The notes beneath the pieces are model-generated. The model was given only the letters and a program-made list of their open reading frames with translations. It had not been told where the DNA came from and searched no databases. Source: CAIYOL01 sp964494805 (lineage in GTDB: Bacteria > Planctomycetota > Phycisphaerae > Sedimentisphaerales > Anaerobacaceae). From it: a DNA stretch of 64,000 bases. The position numbers were made by a program, and so were the translations under genes. Location of the stretch: positions 65,352-129,351 of the forward strand of contig CAZBST010000006.1 of the NCBI GenBank assembly GCA_964494805.1, written 5' to 3'. Of the stretch, positions 50,244-59,431 are shown piece after piece (the stretch's first letter is position 1; the number at the start of each line of letters is the position of its first letter).

Positions 50244-52463
50244 TTGCAAGCGAGAAATAGATATTTGATTTTGCCGGTCTGTTTGGCGGCGATTTTTTGT
50301 GGGTTGGCTGGTTGCGGGGTACCGGAGCGACCAGCACCCATTGAAATTCCGAAAGCCGAAACAACAGACTCCAACATTGTTAAAACAGCTTGTGAGCTGA
50401 TTGCCAAAGGCAAATTCGACGCTGCAGGGGAGCTGGTCCAAGAGCAATTGGGCGTGGGTATAAATTCGGCTGGTGGGGGAGAGGTACAGTCTCAATTGGA
50501 GCAATTAGCGGAGATTGTGCAGGAATACGATGATATAAGCGAACGGCGCAAGTCGGCTAAGGAGGAGGCGTATGCAGAGAGATTAGCTGAACTGGAGGGG
50601 CTTCAGGCCGCAGCAGATACCAATGATGTGAACGACGTGAATGATGTAAATAATGTTTCAAAGGTGCTGCCGGTTATTGCCAAGGTGAGCGAGTTTGCAG
50701 ATGAGGCACAAAAGGCGGAACTATTGTCTGAGCCATTCGTACAGCAGGGCTTTCAAAAAGCGATAGATAAAGCGACTGAATTGGAGTCGGATGGCCGGTG
50801 GCTTGACGCATACGCGATGTGCTACAGCTGGCTGCAGGCCATCGATGAAAATAATAAGTCATATTCCGACCATGCGGAGCAGCTTATAGAAAAGGCAAAT
50901 ATAGCAGCGTCATTTCAGGATAGTCCCTGTGAGAGCCGCGAGGAACGTTACGAAAATGTGAAGAAGGAGATGTTTGTGCGGTCGATTGATGCGCTGAGAT
51001 TAGATTATGTCAGCAGCATTATTGATTATCGCCATCTGGCGATTGAGGCTATCAAACGTTGCAAATTGCTGGCTGAGGTGACGAATTTGTCGCCTGTCGT
51101 TCGTAGCTCATTAGCCGAATCAGGGGTCAGTATCGACGAGAGCCGGCTTTCAGCATGGTCGAGCGGTCTGGCGGTGATTTTAGATGAAATAGAGAATTCA
51201 CCAATGGATGTGAACAGAGATAAGTTTATAGGTATTTTTGAAAAGGTGTTGGTACTGAACACAACAACTGTGCAATTGCCGCCCAAAATTCTGATTGCAC
51301 AGTTTGCAGAGGCATCGCTATCTGCGCTTGACCCTTATACGATGTTAGTTTGGCCCAAGCAGGTAGAGGATTTTGAAAAGACGATGACCAATGAGTTTAC
51401 GGGTATCGGGATAGAGATTTCAAGAGAAAAAGGGTTGTTGACGGTGTCGAGTCTTTTGCCTGATACTCCTGCATATAACTCCGGTCTCGATGCGAAGGAT
51501 GTGATAGAAAATGTAGACGGGGTTGAAACGAAGGATATGAGTCTTTCGTGTGCGGTTAAGAGTATTACCGGCCCAGCGGGCACAAAAGTGAGATTGACAA
51601 TAAGGCGGGCGGGTGAGGACAAGACAAGGGACATTATCATAACCCGAGCGAAGATAACCGTTCCGACAATCCGGGGCTGGCAAAGGACCGAAACGGGTAA
51701 ATGGCTGTATATGATTGATAAAAGCAGAAAAATCGGTTATATCCACATTACCAGTTTTTCCGAGAAGACAGCTTCAGACCTTGAAGATGTCCTCAATCAG
51801 CTTGAGGCAGAAGGTTTGAACGGCTTGATTGTGGATTTGCGATTTAATAGCGGCGGACTTTTAAATGCGGCGATAGGGGTGGTCGACAAGTTTCTTGAAG
51901 AGGGCCCGATAGTGATAACACGGCCCCGGTCATGGGTGGCATCGACATACGCATGGGCGCACAGGGGAGGAACTCATCCAAATTATCCATTGGTTATACT
52001 GATAAACAGTTACTCTGCGAGCGCTTCAGAGATTGTGGCCGGTGCTCTGGCAGACCCACTCCATAAACGGGCGAGTCTGGTCGGTGAAAGGACGCACGGC
52101 AAAGGGAGTGTGCAAGGGATAATCTCGTATCCCAGGGGAGGAGCACAGTTAAAATATACGATGGCGTATTATCATTTACCCTCAGGGCAAAGGGTCAAAA
52201 GCCGGGATGAAGTAAAGAAAGAGGGCAGGGAGGATTGGGGTGTCGGACCTGATGTTGAGGTAAAATTGAGAAGCGATGAAATTAAAAAGATGTTTGATGT
52301 GCAAAGGGACAACAACGTGCTGGTGAAAGCCGACCATGACAAGAAGGCGGCGCCGCTGAAAAAGCACACAATCGAAGAGAGCTTATCGGCTGACCCTCAA
52401 CTGGCGGTCGGGCTTTTGGTCGTTAAGAGCAAATTAATTCAGTCTGAAATCCAAGAGTTGTGA
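50244..52463 (+). CDS. ctpA: C-terminal processing peptidase (S41) lipoprotein
   Basis: 739 residues starting at a TTG that sits inside a run of TTGGTGATTGGTAA-like repeats; no ATG is available near it. MQARNRYLILPVCLAAIFCGLAGC is a lipoprotein signal with Cys at 24. The first about 350 residues form a helical region containing the repeat DTNDVNDVNDVNNVSK near 115-130. A PDZ domain lies at about 370-460 (GIGIEISREKGLLTVSSLLPDTPAY). The S41 catalytic domain follows with RFNSGGLLNAAIG near 540, Ser in NSYSASASEIVAG near 592 and Lys in GERTHGKGSVQG near 619. It is a periplasmic protease that trims protein C-termini. Its stop overlaps the possible GTG start of lysS by 4 bases. Confidence 0.88.
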   Translation: MQARNRYLILPVCLAAIFCGLAGCGVPERPAPIEIPKAETTDSNIVKTACELIAKGKFDAAGELVQEQLGVGINSAGGGEVQSQLEQLAEIVQEYDDISERRKSAKEEAYAERLAELEGLQAAADTNDVNDVNDVNNVSKVLPVIAKVSEFADEAQKAELLSEPFVQQGFQKAIDKATELESDGRWLDAYAMCYSWLQAIDENNKSYSDHAEQLIEKANIAASFQDSPCESREERYENVKKEMFVRSIDALRLDYVSSIIDYRHLAIEAIKRCKLLAEVTNLSPVVRSSLAESGVSIDESRLSAWSSGLAVILDEIENSPMDVNRDKFIGIFEKVLVLNTTTVQLPPKILIAQFAEASLSALDPYTMLVWPKQVEDFEKTMTNEFTGIGIEISREKGLLTVSSLLPDTPAYNSGLDAKDVIENVDGVETKDMSLSCAVKSITGPAGTKVRLTIRRAGEDKTRDIIITRAKITVPTIRGWQRTETGKWLYMIDKSRKIGYIHITSFSEKTASDLEDVLNQLEAEGLNGLIVDLRFNSGGLLNAAIGVVDKFLEEGPIVITRPRSWVASTYAWAHRGGTHPNYPLVILINSYSASASEIVAGALADPLHKRASLVGERTHGKGSVQGIISYPRGGAQLKYTMAYYHLPSGQRVKSRDEVKKEGREDWGVGPDVEVKLRSDEIKKMFDVQRDNNVLVKADHDKKAAPLKKHTIEESLSADPQLAVGLLVVKSKLIQSEIQEL

Positions 52464-52474
52464 GGTGTGAGTAT

Positions 52475-53923
52475 TTGGCAAAGCAGGAAATAAGCCAATT
52501 TGAACAGCAAAGGCGCGAGAAACTGTCTCGCATAAGAGAATTGGGGATAGACCCTTATGGCGGCAGGTACGAAGGGGCGGAACAAGCAGCTGATATTAAA
52601 GGGAGATTTAGAGATGGTGATGAGAGCCAACGGGCCAAATGTGCCGGCAGGATAGTTTTGCTGCGGGACATAGGCAAATTGATTTTTCTTACACTGCGGG
52701 ACAGTTCTGGTACGGTTCAGGCTGGCTTGAGTAAAAATTTGCTGGATGCGCAGTGGGAGTTTTTGAAGCTATTGGAGGTTGGTGACATAATCGGGGCATC
52801 GGGGAAATTAGGCAAGACCAAAACGGGGGAAATAACGATATGGGCGGAAGAGGTTGTGCTTTTGAGCAAGTCGGTGTTGCCGCCGCCGGAGAAGTGGCAC
52901 GGGCTTGCAGACGTGGATTTGCGCTACAGGCAGCGATACGTGGACCTGTGGACGAACACCGAGGTGATGGAGCTGTTCAAAAAACGAAGCTCGATTCTGC
53001 GGACTATCAGGGATTTTCTGGCGGAACGTGGATTCGTTGAGGTAGAAACACCGATGATGCAGCAACAGGCCGGCGGAGCGGCAGCCAAACCGTTTATAAC
53101 TCATCATAATACATTGGATATGGATTTGTTTTTGCGGATTGCACCGGAGCTGTTTCTTAAGAGACTGCTGGTCGGCGGAATGGAGAAAGTCTTTGAGATA
53201 AATCGGAATTTTCGCAACGAAGGACTGAGCAGAGAACACAATCCGGAATTTACGATGCTGGAACTGTATCAGTCCTACGCTGATTACAATGTGATGATGG
53301 ATTTGACTGAGGAGCTTATTTACCTGCTGGTAGAGAAATATTGCGGCGGCGAGCAGGTTCAATTTGGCGAAAAGACAGTTAATTATTCGAGACCGTGGCG
53401 GCGTGCCACGTATGCAGAGCTATTAAAGGAATACGGCGGCTGCGATATTGACGATACCAATTCTGTAAGGGCAAAGGCGAAGAAGCTCGGATTAAATGAG
53501 GCGGGGATGGACGATGCGGTAGTTGTCAACAAGGTGTTTGAGGCGACGGTTGAGGAGAAACTGATTTCACCTACATTTGTAATGGATTATCCGGCAGCTT
53601 TGTGTCCGTTAACGAAGCGTAAGAAAGATAATCCGAAATATGCAGAACGCTTTGAGCTTTATATAGCAAGGATGGAGCTTGCTAACGCCTATACAGAGTT
53701 GAACGACCCTGCGGTTCAGGAGGAGAACTTCAAAATCCAGCTTCGCGGACAAGAAGAGACGATGGCGAAGATGGACGCTGATTTTATAACGGCGCTGAAG
53801 TATGGTATGCCGCCGGCAGGGGGACTGGGTATAGGAATTGACAGACTTGTAATGGTTTTGACCGGTGCTACGAGTATTCGTGATGTGGTGCTGTTTCCGC
53901 TTTTAAGGCCTGTCCCTGAATAA
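52475..53923 (+). CDS. lysS: Lysyl-tRNA synthetase, class II
   Basis: About 482 residues. The TTG at 52475 is preferred because GAGGTG lies 6 bases upstream; a GTG at 52460 overlaps the previous stop and would add RCEYL. The N-terminal OB-fold (about 55-150) binds the anticodon. The class II motifs are ETPMMQQQAGGAAAKPFITHHN, FRNEGLSREHNPEFTMLE near 255 (motif 2) and GLGIGIDRLVMVLTG near 455 (motif 3). It charges tRNA-Lys. It lies directly before the lolCED-like genes, a neighbourhood seen in other bacteria. Start choice is the only uncertainty. Confidence 0.93.
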   Translation: MAKQEISQFEQQRREKLSRIRELGIDPYGGRYEGAEQAADIKGRFRDGDESQRAKCAGRIVLLRDIGKLIFLTLRDSSGTVQAGLSKNLLDAQWEFLKLLEVGDIIGASGKLGKTKTGEITIWAEEVVLLSKSVLPPPEKWHGLADVDLRYRQRYVDLWTNTEVMELFKKRSSILRTIRDFLAERGFVEVETPMMQQQAGGAAAKPFITHHNTLDMDLFLRIAPELFLKRLLVGGMEKVFEINRNFRNEGLSREHNPEFTMLELYQSYADYNVMMDLTEELIYLLVEKYCGGEQVQFGEKTVNYSRPWRRATYAELLKEYGGCDIDDTNSVRAKAKKLGLNEAGMDDAVVVNKVFEATVEEKLISPTFVMDYPAALCPLTKRKKDNPKYAERFELYIARMELANAYTELNDPAVQEENFKIQLRGQEETMAKMDADFITALKYGMPPAGGLGIGIDRLVMVLTGATSIRDVVLFPLLRPVPE

Positions 53924-53939
53924 AGCGATTGGGCTGGAT

Positions 53940-55256
53940 ATGCTGAAATTGTTCTTATGGTTGCGGTATCTGCGTAAGAAAAAAATTGTGTTTTTGAGTA
54001 TAACAGCGGTTGCATTGTCAGCGTCGCTGCTGATGGTCGTTGCCAGTTTGTTCGGCGGTTTTATTGATGCGTTCGAGCAAAGCGCAGTTAAGGCAATAGG
54101 GGATGTAGTTCTGGAACCGCCGGTCAAGTTTCCAAAATACGAGGAGCTTATCCGGCTCCTGGAGCAGAAAAATGTGGTGGAATCAGCGGCAGCGACGCTA
54201 TCAGCTGAGGGGCTATTGCATTTGGGCAAAGGCGATGTTCGCGCGGTGGAGATTTGGGGGGTCTCGAATCTCGATACTCGATTCTCAAAAGTCGAACGGG
54301 TATCCGGGAGAGAAAATCCGGTATCAAGGAACGAGCAATCAATATGTGGATTTGTTGGAATCGGGATAGTGGCGGAGCCGGATGAAGAGACGGATGAGTA
54401 TGATTTCGAGGCGGTTAAAAAGGTAATCGGTCAGGAAGCTGTTCTTACGACAGGGACGGTGATAAAAGCGCAGGATGGTAGCGGAGCGGTGACAGTCAGG
54501 AGAAAGACCGTAAGATTTACAATTGCGGACGTTGTTTTCACGGGTGTTTACTATCTTGACAAGAGACTGGTGTATCTACCTATCGAAGAACTTCAGAAAG
54601 TTTTGTATCCGGGAGGAAACGACGGAGTGGCCGGCCAGATTCAAATTAAGCTGAAGGCGGGAACCGAGCCGGATGCTGCGATTGCGCAGATTCGTGGGGT
54701 ATGGGCAGATTTTGCCAGCGAGCAGCTTGGGTTGGAGTCGTATCTTATAAGAAAGACGGCAATTGTTACGGCCAAGCAGATGCAAAGCAGATACGTTGCG
54801 GAGTTTCGAAAGCAGATGGGGGTGTTGCTATTGATATTCAGCGTTGTAAGTTTGAGCGCAGTTCTGCTGATTTTCTGCATATTCTATATGATAGTGGAGA
54901 CACGACAGAGGGACATTGCAATAATAAAAAGTTGCGGGGCGACGAACGGAACGGTGGCGCTGATTTTCATTGGTTTCGGCATCTATGTAGGTCTGGTCGG
55001 TTCAGGGATGGGTATGATACTTGGTGATATTGTAACGAAAAATATAAATACTATTGAGGAGTGGATAAGGATAATCTTCGGCTTGAAGCTCTGGAAAAGC
55101 AGCGTGTATATATTTAGCAGGATACCGAACGAAGTTGATTGGAACTCGGCGCTGTTTATCGCACTGTCGGCGGTTATAGCAGCTACTGTGGGGGCGCTAA
55201 TACCTGCGATTATTGCGGTAAGAACCAGGCCGGTCAATGTCTTAAGATATGAATAA
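53940..55256 (+). CDS. lolC: LolC/LolE-type ABC transporter permease, first copy
   Basis: 438 residues with a FtsX/MacB-type fold: an N-terminal helix (about 18-38, FLSITAVALSASLLMVVASLFGG), a large periplasmic domain (about 45-290), then three helices to the C-terminus with a typical QRDIAIIKSCGATNGTVALIFIGFG segment near 325. LolC and LolE release lipoproteins from the inner membrane to the carrier LolA, driven by LolD. It precedes a second permease and an ATPase gene in the same direction. Which of the pair is LolC or LolE cannot be decided by sequence alone. It starts 16 bases after lysS. Confidence 0.82.
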   Translation: MLKLFLWLRYLRKKKIVFLSITAVALSASLLMVVASLFGGFIDAFEQSAVKAIGDVVLEPPVKFPKYEELIRLLEQKNVVESAAATLSAEGLLHLGKGDVRAVEIWGVSNLDTRFSKVERVSGRENPVSRNEQSICGFVGIGIVAEPDEETDEYDFEAVKKVIGQEAVLTTGTVIKAQDGSGAVTVRRKTVRFTIADVVFTGVYYLDKRLVYLPIEELQKVLYPGGNDGVAGQIQIKLKAGTEPDAAIAQIRGVWADFASEQLGLESYLIRKTAIVTAKQMQSRYVAEFRKQMGVLLLIFSVVSLSAVLLIFCIFYMIVETRQRDIAIIKSCGATNGTVALIFIGFGIYVGLVGSGMGMILGDIVTKNINTIEEWIRIIFGLKLWKSSVYIFSRIPNEVDWNSALFIALSAVIAATVGALIPAIIAVRTRPVNVLRYE

Positions 55257-55262
55257 ATAGTA

Positions 55263-56612
55263 ATGTATAAGATTATTTTGTCATTTCGTTACCTGCTTAA
55301 GAGACGCATCAGTTATCTGGCATTTTTGGCGGTGGCACTTTGCGTTTTTATAGTAGTAGTGGTGATGACTGTGATGGCGGGCCTGGTGCGTGGTTTTAAG
55401 GATAATAACCATAAGTGGGTAGGTGATTGTGTAGTTGGAACCGAGTCGCTGGTCGGTTTTCCATACTATGAAGATTTTATAAAGAGAGTTGAGAAGTCTG
55501 ATTTTATCGAAGGTGTTTCGGCTGTGGTAAAAAGCTATGCGCTGGTAAAAAATCGTGACCTGGAGGAGAGCAGCGGCGTAGAGATTATGGGTATTGACCC
55601 TGTTAAACACAGCAAGGTTACCAATTTTGGCGAGACACTGTATCACCGCAGGGGCGATGTATCTAAAGCATTTGAGCCGGCCTATGACCCGAATCTTACT
55701 GGCTGTGTGGTAGGGATTAACAGATGGCTGGTACGTGATGACAGGGGCAAATATAATTATGAAGTCAGTCCTAGTGAGGCGGCTCTTTTGGTGAGCTGCT
55801 TTCCTTTAACAACGAAAGGCGCTTTGGCGAAAGCCGGGACGGAGCTGGTAAATACGAAAACTTTCTACTACAGTGATACTTCGCACAGCGGATTGGTGGG
55901 GGTCGATGGTTCATTTATTTACCTGCCGTTCGAAGACGCGCAGCTACTTTGTGGTATGGCAGGGGCCATCAAAAGAGTCAGCGCAATTCATATAAAGTTC
56001 AAACCGAATGTGAAACTGGCAGATGGGTGTGGGAAAGTTGCCGCGATGTGGAAGAGGTTTGTAGAGGGGAAAAAAGGCGCAGAACAAGCAGGATTATTAG
56101 ATACAGTTACGGTGCAAAGCTGGAAGGAATACAGGAGGACATTCATCGCGGCGATGGAGAAAGAGCAGATAATGCTGACGATTATGTTTGCTCTTGTAGG
56201 GGTTACAACTGTATTTATTGTCTTTGTTGTTTTTTATATGATTGTCAGCCATAAAAGCAAGGATATCGGTATATTAAAAAGTATAGGTGTTTCGAGGTTG
56301 GATATCGTTGAATTATTTTCGTGCTTTGCTTTTTTAATAGGTCTTTTGGGTAGTGTCGCTGGTGTGTTTGGCGGCTGGTTGTTTTTGCTTAAGATTAACG
56401 GCATAGAGAATTTTCTGTTTGAGCATTTTGGGTTTCAGTTGTGGAACAGGACGATGTATGTTATCGGTGATATTCCCAATGCTATTGATTTGAAAGTTTT
56501 GGCAGTGATAATAGCTTCTGCAATAGGTGCCTGTTTGGCAGGTGCGTTTTTGCCGAGCCGGCAGGCGGCGAAATTAGAGCCAGTAGAAACTTTGCAGGTG
56601 AGTCAATTATGA
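55263..56612 (+). CDS. lolE: LolC/LolE-type ABC transporter permease, second copy
   Basis: 449 residues with the same architecture as the preceding gene: N-terminal helix (about 16-40, AFLAVALCVFIVVVVMTVMAGLVRG), a long periplasmic domain with GIDPVKHSKVTNFGETLY, then three C-terminal helices and SHKSKDIGILKSIGVSRLDIVELFSCFAFLIGLLGS near 335. It is paralogous to the neighbour 6 bases upstream and its stop overlaps the ATPase gene start by 4 bases. The two permeases presumably form a heterodimer with LolD. No LolA or LolB gene is in the window. Confidence 0.82.
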   Translation: MYKIILSFRYLLKRRISYLAFLAVALCVFIVVVVMTVMAGLVRGFKDNNHKWVGDCVVGTESLVGFPYYEDFIKRVEKSDFIEGVSAVVKSYALVKNRDLEESSGVEIMGIDPVKHSKVTNFGETLYHRRGDVSKAFEPAYDPNLTGCVVGINRWLVRDDRGKYNYEVSPSEAALLVSCFPLTTKGALAKAGTELVNTKTFYYSDTSHSGLVGVDGSFIYLPFEDAQLLCGMAGAIKRVSAIHIKFKPNVKLADGCGKVAAMWKRFVEGKKGAEQAGLLDTVTVQSWKEYRRTFIAAMEKEQIMLTIMFALVGVTTVFIVFVVFYMIVSHKSKDIGILKSIGVSRLDIVELFSCFAFLIGLLGSVAGVFGGWLFLLKINGIENFLFEHFGFQLWNRTMYVIGDIPNAIDLKVLAVIIASAIGACLAGAFLPSRQAAKLEPVETLQVSQL

Positions 56613-57316
56613 GCAAAGACGATTTTATATTAAAGGCAGAAGGAATTTATAAATCATATCGGATGGGCACAACGAAGGTCGAGGTGCTCAAGGGGGTGGA
56701 TTTGGCTGTAAGGGAAAGCGAGTTTGTTGCAATAGTCGGGGCATCAGGCAGCGGCAAAAGCACGCTATTACATATATTGGGCGCTTTGGACAGGCCTGAA
56801 AAAGGCGTTGTAAGCTTTGAAGGCCGTGTCTTGAGCCGGATGGCGGAGCGCGAATTGAATAAATTTCGTAATAAAATGGTAGGATTTGTTTTTCAGTTTT
56901 ATCATTTATTGGACGAATTAAGTGTATTGGAAAATGTTTTCCTTCCGGCGATGGCCTCGAAAAGCGTGCTCGGGTGGCTTGGCAGCCGGAGGTGGGCGAA
57001 GGGCCGAGCCAGAGAGTTGCTTGGTGAGCTTGGTTTGAGCGAAAGGGCCAATCATAAGCCGTATCAGTTGTCGGGAGGAGAAAGGCAAAGGGTGGCTATC
57101 GGCAGGGCATTGATGAATGAACCGAAAATACTTTTGGCCGATGAGCCGACGGGAAATCTTGACTCTGCGACGGGAAATGGTATCCTGAAGGTTCTTGAAA
57201 GATTGAATAAAGCGGGTCAAACGATTGTGATGGTGACCCATGACGACAGGATTGCCCAAAAGGCCGGGCGGATAATAACGCTGGCGGACGGCAGGGTAGC
57301 AGAACGGCAAAAGTAA
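56609..57316 (+). CDS. lolD: ABC transporter ATP-binding protein LolD
   Basis: 235 residues, normal for LolD. Walker A is GASGSGKST at 44-52, the Q-loop is FVFQFYHLLDELSVLENVFLP near 92, the signature LSGGERQRVAIGRAL near 152, Walker B ILLADEPTGNLDS near 175, and the His switch is VMVTHDD near 210. The FQFYHLL segment is typical of the LolD/FtsE/MacB subgroup. It supplies energy to the two permeases encoded just upstream, with an overlap of 4 bases. All ATPase motifs are intact. Confidence 0.93.
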   Translation: MSKDDFILKAEGIYKSYRMGTTKVEVLKGVDLAVRESEFVAIVGASGSGKSTLLHILGALDRPEKGVVSFEGRVLSRMAERELNKFRNKMVGFVFQFYHLLDELSVLENVFLPAMASKSVLGWLGSRRWAKGRARELLGELGLSERANHKPYQLSGGERQRVAIGRALMNEPKILLADEPTGNLDSATGNGILKVLERLNKAGQTIVMVTHDDRIAQKAGRIITLADGRVAERQK

Positions 57317-57348
57317 AGAGTAAAAAAGAAAAAGTCAAAGGATAGGTT

Positions 57349-58218
57349 ATGGCGTTGAAGGTTTGGTTCAATGGCAAGCTTGTGGACGAGGCGGATGCCA
57401 AGATAACTGTTTTTGACCACGGTCTTCTTTACGGCGACGGGGTATTTGAGGGTATCCGTGTTTACAGCAGCAGGATATTTGAGCTGGAGGCCCATATTAA
57501 GCGTCTTTATGAGTCGGCGAAGGCAATTCGTCTTGGTATTCCGATGGGCAGCAGGGACGAGCTTATCAAGGCAGTTGAAAAGACTGTCGAAGCTAACAAC
57601 GTTATCGACGGTTATATTCGACTTGTTGTTACCCGCGGGACAGGTACGTTAGGACTGAATCCTTTTATTTGCGAGAATGCCAGAGTATTTATCATAGCAG
57701 ATAACATACAGCTTTATCCGGAAGAGCTTTACGAAAAAGGTCTGAAGGTGATTAGCGCGACGACGGTTCGCAATCATCCGCTGGCGATTCCGCCGCAGGT
57801 CAAAAGCTTAAATTATCTCAATAATATACTAGCCAAGATTGAGGCTCTGGACGTAAATGTACCCGAAGCGATTATGTATAACCATGAAGGATATGTAGCC
57901 GAAGCGACCGGCGACAACGTTTTTATTGTAAAAGACGGGATTATATATACTCCGCCTGTCGAGGCCGGTGCGTTAAGCGGGATAACTCGTGGCATCGTTA
58001 TCCGGCTGGCGGAGGAAGCTAAGCTTAAAATAGTTGAAAAAAACCTGACAAGATTTGATTTATACGTTTGCGATGAGTTTTTCCTAACCGGCACGGCCGC
58101 CGAGGTAATTGGTGTTGTTGAGATTGACGGCAGGATTATCGGTGACGGCAGGCCCGGACCTTATACGCGCCTATTGAGAAAGAAGTTCTTCAAATACGCT
58201 CACGGAAAGAGCAAATAG
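57349..58218 (+). CDS. ilvE: Branched-chain amino acid aminotransferase (class IV)
   Basis: 289 residues, the short IlvE type. The class IV fold shows FDHGLLYGDGVFEGIRVY near 22-40, RLVVTRGTGTLGLNP near 91 and the PLP-binding Lys152 in VKSLNYLNNILAK, then EATGDNVFIVKDG near 190 and GITRG near 216. It transfers amino groups between Leu/Ile/Val and 2-oxoglutarate; a D-amino acid specificity is less likely given the close match to IlvE. It begins 32 bases after lolD with AAGGATAGG upstream and is followed by a polyprenyl synthase gene after 3 bases. Confidence 0.9.
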   Translation: MALKVWFNGKLVDEADAKITVFDHGLLYGDGVFEGIRVYSSRIFELEAHIKRLYESAKAIRLGIPMGSRDELIKAVEKTVEANNVIDGYIRLVVTRGTGTLGLNPFICENARVFIIADNIQLYPEELYEKGLKVISATTVRNHPLAIPPQVKSLNYLNNILAKIEALDVNVPEAIMYNHEGYVAEATGDNVFIVKDGIIYTPPVEAGALSGITRGIVIRLAEEAKLKIVEKNLTRFDLYVCDEFFLTGTAAEVIGVVEIDGRIIGDGRPGPYTRLLRKKFFKYAHGKSK

Positions 58219-58221
58219 TTA

Positions 58222-59274
58222 ATGTTTCTGTCGTATCTCAGAGGAGATACGAGCAGTGAAGCTCACAGCATATATAATATGCAGTTACCAGCACATACCG
58301 AACAGAATAGTATCCCCGCTTTTAGACTTATTAAAGATGAATTGGGGCAGGTAAAGGGGCTGATAAATGAGCAGATGTCGTGCTGTCCCAATGAAACCAG
58401 CGTCGGGCGATTGGTCGAGCATCTGAACCGTTGCGGCGGCAAGATGATTCGTCCGGGTCTGGTTTTGCTTGCCGGTTGGGCCGTCAGTAAAATCACATAC
58501 AAGCACATACGTGTTGCAGCGGTTATGGAGATGATTCATAGTGCCACGCTGCTGCATGATGATGTTATAGATGAAGGGCAAAGGCGTCGGGGACAGGCGA
58601 CGGTGAACAGTTTGTGGGGCAATGAGTCGGCAGTTTTATTGGGCGATTTTTTATTAAGCAGGGTTTTCAGGATGTGTGCCGATTTGGAGCCGGAGGTCGT
58701 GAAGATAATTGCCACCGCTGCCGGCCGAACCTGCGAAGGTGAATTGAGGCAGATAGCGCAGAGAGAGAATTGGCAGTTAAAAGAGGCGGAATATATCAGC
58801 ATAATTACTGAAAAAAGTGCGGCACTTTTTAGCAGTTGTTGTTATCTTGGCGGCTTTTTAGCGGGGGCTGGCGAAACTGAAGTTCAGATGCTGTCTGATT
58901 TCGGTTTGAATCTTGGTATTGCGTTCCAGATTACTGATGATTTGCTCGACATAATCGGCGATGAAGTAAAAACAGGCAAGACACTCGGCAGCGATGTTGA
59001 TAAAAACAAGCTTACTTTGTCTGTGATACACCTGCTGGCAAATATTGGAGAGAATCAAAAAAGGGGGTTAATAGAGAAGTTAGTGACGGCAAGAGACAGC
59101 AAGAGGGCATTTGCTGAAATTTTAAAATCGAGCGGCTCACTTGAATACGCATGCGACAGGGCAAAGGAATATATCTCGAAGGCGACAGGTAAGCTTTCAG
59201 AATTGAAGGACAGTGCCGCTAAAGACTCACTTATAGAAACGGCAAATTATATTACAGAACGAGTTACGCTGTAG
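58222..59274 (+). CDS. Polyprenyl diphosphate synthase
   Basis: 350 residues from the ATG at 58222; an internal ATG at 58279 is also possible because the first 19 residues are not conserved. The enzyme is recognised from GGKMIRPGLVLLAGWA, the first aspartate-rich motif HDDVIDEGQRRRG (Asp113, Asp114, Asp117) and the second motif QITDDLLDIIGDEVKTGKTLGSDVDKNKLTL near 233. These bind Mg-diphosphate of the allylic substrate. Chain length cannot be read directly, but the family makes the C35-C45 side chains of menaquinone or ubiquinone. It is downstream of ispE function in isoprenoid metabolism. It is probably co-transcribed with ilvE 3 bases upstream. Confidence 0.9.
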   Translation: MFLSYLRGDTSSEAHSIYNMQLPAHTEQNSIPAFRLIKDELGQVKGLINEQMSCCPNETSVGRLVEHLNRCGGKMIRPGLVLLAGWAVSKITYKHIRVAAVMEMIHSATLLHDDVIDEGQRRRGQATVNSLWGNESAVLLGDFLLSRVFRMCADLEPEVVKIIATAAGRTCEGELRQIAQRENWQLKEAEYISIITEKSAALFSSCCYLGGFLAGAGETEVQMLSDFGLNLGIAFQITDDLLDIIGDEVKTGKTLGSDVDKNKLTLSVIHLLANIGENQKRGLIEKLVTARDSKRAFAEILKSSGSLEYACDRAKEYISKATGKLSELKDSAAKDSLIETANYITERVTL

Positions 59275-59431
59275 AGACAAGTACCAAAACCAAAACCCGC
59301 ATTTTACAGGCGTAAGGAGGTTTTTCACCGCTTTGCTCTTTGTTTGAGTATGTTGTCCCTTGACGGATAATGCCGGAAAATGGTATAAATGCAGATGAGA
59401 GGGGCGTTTTTTGTGAAGGAGTTGGGTAAAT

